This document shows, in pieces, positions 17,098 to 22,275 of a stretch of 22,275 bases of DNA (the stretch's first letter is position 1; every line of letters starts with the position of its first letter). A program made the position numbers and the translations under genes. Origin of the DNA: Gaeumannomyces sp. JS-464 (Eukaryota > Ascomycota > Sordariomycetes > Magnaporthales > Magnaporthaceae); assembly GCA_002197995.1 (NCBI GenBank), contig NGZR01000019.1, forward strand, positions 1 to 22,275. The letters run 5' to 3'. Under the pieces are notes generated by a model. The model did no database searches. It saw nothing but the letters and a program-made list of their open reading frames with translations, and had not been told where the DNA came from.

Positions 17098-17491
17098 CAG
17101 TGTGTGTAGTGTGGTAAGTGGTGTAAAGTGTACAGTGTGTGGACGTAGTCGTCGTGTCAGTCCAAAAAAAAGTAGTAGTGTGTGTGTGTGGAGGTAGTAA
17201 CGGTAGTAGGTCGTCGTGAGGAGTACGTAGTAGTAAAAAAAAGTGTGTGTGTGTGTGTAGTCGTGTCGGTGTGTCCGTACGGAGTGTAGTCCAGTGTAGT
17301 GTCAGTCAGGTGTGTGTAAGGGGTCAGTGGTACGGTGTGTAAGTAGTAAAGTGTGTCAGTGACGTCCGTAGTGACGAAACGTGTGTAGGAACGTGTGTCC
17401 GCAGTAGTAGGTGTAGTAGTGTGTAGTAGTGAGTAAGTAGTGTACGTAGTGTACCGTGTGTGGCAAAGTGTGTGTGTGTAGTAAAAAAAGT

Positions 17492-18730
17492 GTGTAAGTG
17501 TACCGAGAGTGTAGTCGTAAAGTGAGAAAAAGTCAAAGTACGTGTGTACGGGTGTAGTGTGGTGTAAAGTGTGAGCCGTGTAAGTAGTGTGTGTGAAGTA
17601 GTCGTAAGTAGTAGTGTGTGTCAGCGTGGTGTAAAGGGTGTGTACCGGTCCCGCAGTGTGTGTAAGTGTGTGGTGTCGTACGTACGGTAGTGTGTGTCAA
17701 GTCGTGTGTAGTAGGCGTAAAGTAGTGTGAAGAAGTAGTAAAGGAGTAACGAGTCAAAAGTAGTGTCGTAGTGGGTGTGTGTGTGAGTGGCGTGTGTCGT
17801 GAGGTGTAGTGGTGCGTAGTAACCAGTAAAAGAAGTAGAAGAGTGTGTAGTCGTGTGTGTGTGCGTCGTCGTAGAGTCGTAGAAGTACAAAGTGTAACGT
17901 AGGTAAGGTAGTCGTAGCGTAGTGTGTAGTCGTAAGTAGTGTGTCAAAAGTAACGTAGGTACCCCCGTGTGGTGTCGTAGTGTGAAGCCGTCGTCGTAGG
18001 AGTAAGTGTGTGTGGTCGTGTAACGTCGTAGTACGAAAGAAAGGTGTGTGAACGTGTGTGTGTGTGGTAGGTAACGTACACCGTGTGTGTGTGTCGTGTG
18101 TCGTAGTCGTGGTGTAAAGTGTGTAGTACGTAAAAGTGTACCGGTCGTCCAGTCGTGGTAAAGTCCGTGCGTAAGTCAAGAAGTGTACGTAGTGTAAGTA
18201 GAAGAACGAGTCGTAAGCCGTAAAGGGTGTGTAAGTGTGTGTCAGTGTAGTCAGTGTAGTCAGTGTAGTAGTCAGTGTGTGTGTGTGCGTCGTAGTGCAA
18301 GTGCCGTCGTAGTGTGTGTGTGGAGGTACGCAGTAGTAACCAGTGTGTAGTAAGTAGTGAAGTGTAGTGTGTGTGTAGTAACAGTCGTACGCGTAGTGTG
18401 TGTGAAGTACGTGTCACAGTACACACACCAGTGAGTGTGTGTCGTGTGTGTGTAGTAGTAGTGTGTGTACCGTACGTGTGTAGGTGAGTGTGAGTACGTA
18501 AGTGTGTGTGTCAGCGTAAAGGACGTAGTCAGTGTGTAAACGTAAACACGTAGTAAGTGTAGTGTGTGGTGCAGTAGTGTGTGTGTGTGCCGTGTGTGAA
18601 GTGTAGAAGTCAGTGGTAGTAGCCAAGTGAACCGGTCAGCCGTCGTAGTGTAGGTCCAGCGTAAAGTAGTGTAAGTAAGTAGTGAGGTGTGTGTACCGTG
18701 TGTGCCGTCGTAAAAAAAGAGAAAACGGCG
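17492..18730 (-). CDS. LAGLIDADG homing endonuclease (intron 2, third frame)
   Basis: The best preserved of the three. First motif YLAGLIEADGSLAIHDS at about 18601-18665, then LNDSPLAEKLVSIT, then INGYMRTPKIEALHR at about 18290-18345. Second motif NSWLAGFTDGDGNFSI at about 18121-18165, then QTFFRIELRQNY, EASIEQGGTSYFEI, VIAHNSESHQ, EYFDRYPLYSS and RKVFDFSHLDNLGN followed by TAA at 17492. Both motifs keep their acidic residues, so an active two-domain enzyme is likely. It lies just upstream of the R and S boxes of the intron. A few single-base slips remain. Confidence 0.93.
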
Positions 18731-19059
18731 TACGGTGTGTAGTGTGTGTGTAAGTAAGTAAGCGTAGTGGCGTACGTAGACGGTGCCGTGTGTGTGTAGT
18801 GTAGTGTGTGTAAGAGCGTGTGCGTACGAAGGTACGTAAACACAAAGTAAGACGTGTAAAAAGCAGTGCAGTGTGTAGTAAACGAAGTAACGTAAAAAGT
18901 GTAGCGAGTAGTGTGTAGTGTGTAAAGTGTGTGCAGTGGTAAGTAAAAGTACAAGGGGTGCGTGTCAGAGTGTGTGTCCGGTAGGTAGTCCGTGTGCGTG
19001 TGTGTCAGTGTAAGTGTGTAGGTGTGTGTAACGTGTCAAGGTAAAGTGTCAGTGTGGTG

Positions 19060-20215
19060 TGTGTGTGTAGTAGTGTAGTGTAGTGTGTAAGTGTGAAAAG
19101 TGTAGTAACAAGTGTGTAACCAACGGTGTCAGTAAGTCGTAAAGAAAGTGTAGTACCGTAACAGTAGGAAAGTGTGTAGTGTAAAAGTAGTGTCGTAGTG
19201 TAGAAGTAGTGTGTGTGTACGTGTGTCAGTGTGGGTAAAAGCGCGTGTAGTGTAGTAAAAGGTACGTGTGTAACAGTAGAAGGTGTCGTGTGTGAGTGTG
19301 TGTGTGGTAGGTGTAAAGTAGTGGTGTGTGTGTAGAAAGTGTCACGTGTAAGTGTGTAGAAAAGTAGGTAAAAGAGTAAGTCAGACAGTGTGTCGGACGT
19401 CAACACCACGTAGGCGTGGTGCAGAAAGTGTAGTAAGTAGTGTGTACCGGTGTAAAGGTAGTGGTGTGTGTAAGTAGTGTAAGTCGTAGAGTGTCAGTGT
19501 CGTGGTAACGGTAGCGTGTGTAAACAAGGAGTGTGTAGTGTGTGTGACAAAAGTCCGTGCAAAGTCAGTGCAGTGTACGTAGTCGTAAAGAAGAGGTAGT
19601 CGTGTAGTCGTAAGTAAGTCGTGTAGGTAGCGTGAGGCGTGCGTGTGTGCAGCCGTCAGCGCGTGTGGTGTGTGTAGTAGGTGTAAAGGTGTAGTAGTCA
19701 AGTCAAGTAAGTGTGTGTAGTGGTAACAGTAGTGTAGTGTGTGTAGTAGTGGTGTCGTCAGTAGTAACCAGTGTAAGTGTAGTGTAAGAGTGTAAGTGTG
19801 TAAAAAGGTCAGTCGTGTGTAGTGTGTGGTAGCAGTGTAAGTGTGTCGTCAGTAGTAAGTGTCCAGAGTGTGTGTAAGTGTGTGGAGTAAAGGTACCGTA
19901 AGTGTGTGTGGTAAGTAGAAAGTGTAAGTGTCCGTCGTACGTAAAAAAACAGTCAGTGTAAGTGTGTAAAGTAAGTAGTCAAGTAAGTCGTAGGAGTAAG
20001 TGTAAAAGTGTCGTGTGTGTGTAGGGTAAAACAAAGTGGTACCAGAACGTGTGTCAAGTGTAAGTCCAGCAAAAGTAAGACGAAAAGTCGTAGTAAGTCG
20101 TAGTAGTGTGGGTAAAAGGTAGTCGTGTGTACGTGCGTACAGGTGTGTGGTCGTGTAGGTCGAAAAACGTGTCGTAAACCCGTGTGTAGGGCCGTGTGTA
20201 GGGTGAAGGTGTGTA
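19060..20215 (-). CDS. LAGLIDADG homing endonuclease, second motif degenerate (intron 2, second frame)
   Basis: Begins with a Gly/Pro-rich leader (PKGPKGFRSFSTK) and reaches SSYFAGLIESSG at about 20041-20090, a first motif in which the usual acidic residue is replaced by Ser. Further blocks ARE typical: ITKLGTLSKLKSG, INGYMRT, LDSNAWFAGF at about 19540. The second motif reads AGFCQNKSLF in place of a GFSDADGNF type, losing the catalytic acidic residue. The tail IEYFNKFPMLG is intact. A perfect GC-rich hairpin (19630-19660) interrupts the middle of the frame. The protein is probably inactive as a nuclease; the hairpin may have disrupted it. Confidence 0.8.
19630..19660. repeat. GC-rich perfect hairpin inside an endonuclease frame
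   Basis: Collapsed minus strand reads GCTGAGGCTGC, loop AAA, GCAGCCTCAGC: an 11-bp perfect stem with a 3-base loop in AT-rich surroundings. It lies between the INGYMRT block and the second motif of the endonuclease, where the protein alignment is lost. It looks like an inserted mobile GC cluster of the kind known in fungal mitochondrial DNA. The hairpin is perfect only after GT is collapsed. Confidence 0.85.
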
Positions 20216-20404
20216 GGTGTACGTGTGTGTAAGGTGTACCGTGTGTGTGGAGTGTCGTGTAGTCCGTGTAAGCGTCGTAAAGGTAGGTGTAGACCGTAAC
20301 GGTAGTCGTGAGTAAAAGTAGTCAGTCAGTAAGTCAACGTGTGTCGCCGTGCGTGAGTGTAGTGTCGAAGTGTAGCAGCGTGAAGTAGTGTAGTGTAAGG
20401 TGTG

Positions 20405-21560
20405 TAGAGTCGTGTAAAGTGTGTGTAGTCGTGAGTGTAAGTGTCCGTGTCGTGAGGTGTAAAGTGAACGTCGTAGAAGTGTAACGTGTGTAAGTGTAAA
20501 AGTAGTCGTGTGTCAGTAGTGTAAAGTAAGTGAAGTAGTGTGTGTGTAGTAACCGTAGTGTAAGCCAGTAGTGTGTAGTCGAAAGTGAGGGTAGTAAGTG
20601 TGTGTGTCACGTAAGAGTCGTGTAAGTAGTGTACCGTAGTAGGTGGTAGGTAAACGTACGTGTGTGTGTGTAGTCGTGAACGTAGTAACGTGTAGTGTCG
20701 TGTCCGTGTGTAGTGTGGTCAAAAAGTGTGTAAGAAGTCAAAGTCAAGTGTAAAAAACGTGTGTCGTCGTGTGTGAGTGTGTAAGTCCGTAGTGTGGTGT
20801 AAACGAAGAGTGTGTACAGTAAGTGTAGGTGTGGTGTGGTGTCAAGTACGTGGCAGGTAAAGTGACCCGGTCGTCCAGTCGTAGTAAAGTCCGCGTGTAC
20901 GTCAGGTGGTGGAGTGTGTAGAGGTAGAAAGAGTGTAGTGTGTAGTGGTAGACAGACAGTAGTCGTAAGTGCAGAAAAGTGTGTAGGAAAAGCAGGTGTG
21001 TGTGTAAGCGTAGCAGGGTAAACCGTGTGTAGTGTCAAACCAGAGTCGTGTAAGTGAGTAGTGTGTGTGTGTAAGTAAACCGTGTCGTGTCAGGTGTAAA
21101 GTGGTGTCCGTGTAGTGTGTGTGTGTAGTCAAAAAGTACACGTAGTCGTGTGTGTCAAAGTGTGTGAAAAGTCGTAGTGGAGTGTGTCGCACGTGTGTGA
21201 AGGTGGAGTAGTGCGTCAAAAGTGCGGGTAGTAACGTACGTCCAAGTGTAGTAGTCCGTGTCAAGTGTGTAGAGTAGTGTCGTGGTAGTCGTGTGCAGGT
21301 AGTGTACCACGTAAGTCGGTGACGTGAACCAGCACCACCAAAAAAGAGTGTGAAGTGTGTGTAGTAAAGGTAGTAGTCAAGTAGTCAGCAAGTAGTGCAA
21401 GTGTGTAAGTCAGTAAAGTCGTGTGCAGCAACACGTGTCAAGTGTCGTGTAGTGTACGGTAAGGTGTGTGAGAGTAGTCGTAAAGTGTAAAACAACCGTG
21501 TCAGCGGTCAGGTAAACCCCGGTGTACAGTAGGTGGGGTGTCAGTACCCGTGTCACAGTG
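20405..21560 (-). CDS. LAGLIDADG homing endonuclease (intron 2, first frame)
   Basis: Two-motif LAGLIDADG endonuclease/maturase, which cuts intronless alleles and may assist splicing. First motif GFTDAEGCFNL at about 21496-21521, followed by VAARFMIKLHIADIDIL and YKIQSFFGGAGSVTISGN, then ARYRISKLKDIIGVVIPHFE, a typical first-domain order. Second motif HWVSGFIDGDGSFTA at about 20860-20900, then LRLTIGLNQRE. It is broken by several one-base slips, nearly all in A or T runs (for example after HFE and in the KNKEHLTEEG tail), which look like read errors. TGA reads Trp. N-terminus not determined. Confidence 0.88.
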
Positions 21561-21731
21561 TGTGTGTGGTGGTGAGGTAGAAAAGTGTGTGTCGGTGTGT
21601 GTGGGGCCCGTAGTGTGTGTGTGTGTACGGTAAGTAAAGTGTGTAAAGTGTAGTGTGTGTGTAGTCAGTGTAGTCCGTCGGAGTAGTGTAAAGGTGTGAA
21701 AAAGGTGTGTGTGTGTGTGTGTGTGTCGTGT

Positions 21732-21766
21732 ACCAAAGTCCACCGTAGTGTAAGTGCGTGGCAGTA
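21732..21766 (-). CDS. cox1: cox1 exon (VMPALIGGFG)
   Basis: Cytochrome c oxidase subunit 1, the haem-copper core subunit of respiratory complex IV in the inner mitochondrial membrane. Collapsed, this short exon reads (G)T ATG CCA GCA TTA ATA GGT GGA TTT GGT, giving VMPALIGGFG, an invariant stretch of the protein. It is only 28 collapsed bases long. The upstream intron ends in G (..AAACG, then TATG) and the next intron starts after GGT, a usual group I site after a U. Earlier exons lie beyond the right edge of the window. The boundaries fit the phase of the following exon, which begins with Asn (GGFG-N). Confidence 0.93.
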
Positions 21767-22275
21767 CGGTGTGTGTACCAGTGTGTAAGTGAAAAGTGTA
21801 AAGTGCGTGGACGTAGTAGTCGTGTGTAGTCGTGTGTAAGTGTAGTAAAGTGTGTAGTAAGTAGTAGTGTGGTAGTAGTGTGTACGTAAGAGTAGTGTGT
21901 CACGGTAGTAGGTCGTCGTGAGGAGTCCGTACGTAAAGTAAAAGGTGGTGTGTAAGTAAGTGCGTGCGTGTACGTGTCGGTACGTCCGGTACGTGTCGGT
22001 ACGTGTCGGTAGCGGCGTACCCGTGTGGTAAAAGGTAGCCAGTAACCAGCCCGTGTGTACCGGTGTGGGTGTGTCCGTGCGTGAGTGTGCCAAGTGTGTG
22101 TGTGAAAGTGGTGTACGTGGTAGTGTCGTGCCGTCGTGTGTGTGTGTGTGTGTAAGAAAGGTAGTGCAAGACGTAGGTGTCCAAAAACGTCGTGTAAAGG
22201 AGTGTCCAGCAAAGTAGGTGAAAGAAAGGTAAGAGTAGTGTGTCGTACCGTGTACCCGGCCAGTGCCAGTGTGTA
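21767..22275 (-). mobile_element. Group I intron core, partial (intron 1)
   Basis: All four core boxes of a group I ribozyme can be seen after collapse, in the right order on the minus strand: P box TTTGCTGGAATCC (about 22195-22215), Q box AATCAGCAGGAAACC (about 22060-22090), R box CCTCAGAGACTATACG (21901-21928) and S box AAGATATAGTCC (21809-21825). The intron ends ..AAAACG before the VMPALIGG exon. No endonuclease frame is visible in the part present; the 5' end is beyond the window. Between Q and R lies a short tandem array described separately. Confidence 0.88.
21961..22013 (-). repeat. Short tandem array of TACGAAG units
   Basis: Collapsed minus strand holds about four consecutive 7-base units of the form TACGAAG, one varied to TACGGAG, closing with CCGCTAC. 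It lies between the Q and R boxes of intron 1, in a peripheral loop. The unit is a half of the dispersed TACTTCGTA palindromes seen elsewhere in the window. Confidence 0.8.

Larger units (their letters stand above)
17098..21731 (-). mobile_element. Group I intron(s) with three LAGLIDADG frames (intron 2)
   Basis: Inserted after GGFG of cox1. Near the 3' end are an R box (CCTCAGAGACTATACG, 17202-17226) and an S box (AAGAGATAGTCC, 17141-17156), and the intron ends ..AAAATG. A Q-like box (AATCAGCAGG, about 20345-20360) lies between the first and second frames. Three complete-looking LAGLIDADG frames lie in tandem, yet I found no second R/S pair and no cox1 exon between them. The simplest reading is nested or tandem introns in which older cores have decayed or lie in loops. 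This is an inference. Confidence 0.75.
1..22275. other. Window-wide insertion of G before every T
   Basis: T makes up about a third of the bases and is almost always preceded by G, so AT, CT and TT are missing. I found two internal exceptions (1535 and 16994); base 1 is a T at the window edge. Replacing GT with T gives AT-rich DNA in which known proteins read through: cox1 exons, more than ten homing-endonuclease frames and group I intron core boxes. A true G before T survives as GGT, so the collapse loses nothing. GT microsatellite, telomere and codon-bias explanations do not give recognisable proteins. That the collapse is right is close to certain; the cause (text substitution or base-calling fault) is inferred. 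Confidence 0.97.

Noticed and set aside
18490..18525. S-box-like ATGATAGTCC
   Set aside because: It lies within the reading frame LNDSPLAEKL of an endonuclease, with no R box partner or exon after it.
22180..22240. A cox1 N-terminal exon (LFAGIL-like reading)
   Set aside because: The bases TTTGCTGGAATCC are the P box of the intron 1 ribozyme, and the Q, R and S boxes follow in order.
1..22275. Open reading frames of the sequence as given (up to 382 codons)
   Set aside because: They use almost only Thr, His, Tyr, Leu, Arg, Ser, Phe and Asp, which follows automatically when every A of one strand is followed by C. They overlap each other in several frames and vanish after collapse.
1..22275. 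GT microsatellite, telomere-like or poly(GT/AC) reverse-transcriptase product
   Set aside because: The spacing of GT is irregular and encodes conserved proteins once collapsed. A repeat or template-free product would not contain cox1 exons.
1..22275. A genome that needs massive insertion or deletion RNA editing
   Set aside because: The extra base is on the same read direction in both arms of the inverted duplication, so it cannot be a property of the coding strand.
1..22275. CRISPR array, tRNA or rRNA genes
   Set aside because: No regular spaced repeats and no recognisable tRNA or rRNA segments were noticed before or after collapse. I could not run a covariance search.

Overview
What the window is. 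Almost every T in the 22,275 bases is directly preceded by G. I found only two internal exceptions, at 1535 and 16994, so AT, CT and TT are essentially absent. If each GT is read as a single T (on the minus strand, each AC as a single A), the apparent GT-rich sequence becomes ordinary AT-rich DNA, about two thirds as long, full of recognisable genes. No open reading frame of the sequence as given is real. They are Thr/His/Tyr/Leu-rich shadows of the inserted base. All gene calls below were read after this collapse and are reported in window coordinates.

Organism. The collapsed minus strand is a fungal mitochondrial cox1 gene (cytochrome c oxidase subunit 1) broken up by group I introns. UGA reads as Trp at conserved cox1 positions (ISFW, TGW), so the code is mould mitochondrial (code 4). 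The exon wording (NMRTPG..LHKLALFGWAV, SLPVLAGGITMVLTDR) is closest to my memory of basidiomycete cox1. That placement is an inference.

Layout along the minus strand, right to left. A partial intron core (22275-21767); exon VMPALIGGFG; an intron with three LAGLIDADG frames in a row; exon NFLMPLMVGGPDM; an intron with one LAGLIDADG frame; exon FPRLNN..EGGVG; an intron with one LAGLIDADG frame lying after its S box; a 14-nt micro-exon TGWTL; an intron with two related LAGLIDADG frames; exon YPPLSG..GAIN; an intron with a GIY-YIG frame; exon FITTIVNMR..LPVLAG; a large intron with LAGLIDADG, GIY-YIG and truncated LAGLIDADG frames; exon GITMVLTDR..QHL; and a last intron with one LAGLIDADG frame. 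The introns are self-splicing ribozymes. The endonucleases they carry spread them and may help them fold. The cox1 mRNA needs every intron removed.

Fold-back. At about 2520 the sequence turns round. Bases 1-2480 (plus) repeat, in collapsed form, the minus strand of 5072-2553, including the last exon and two intron frames. The two copies differ mainly by one-base homopolymer indels. In one copy the coding strand has T read as GT; in the other it has A read as AC. The extra base therefore follows the direction of the given sequence, not the biological strand. This points to a read-level, base-calling or file-level artefact laid over a fold-back (self-complementary) molecule or read, rather than to a new genetic system.

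Because of the small indels, frames were followed across single-base slips. The ends of intron frames are approximate; exon ends are good to a few bases.
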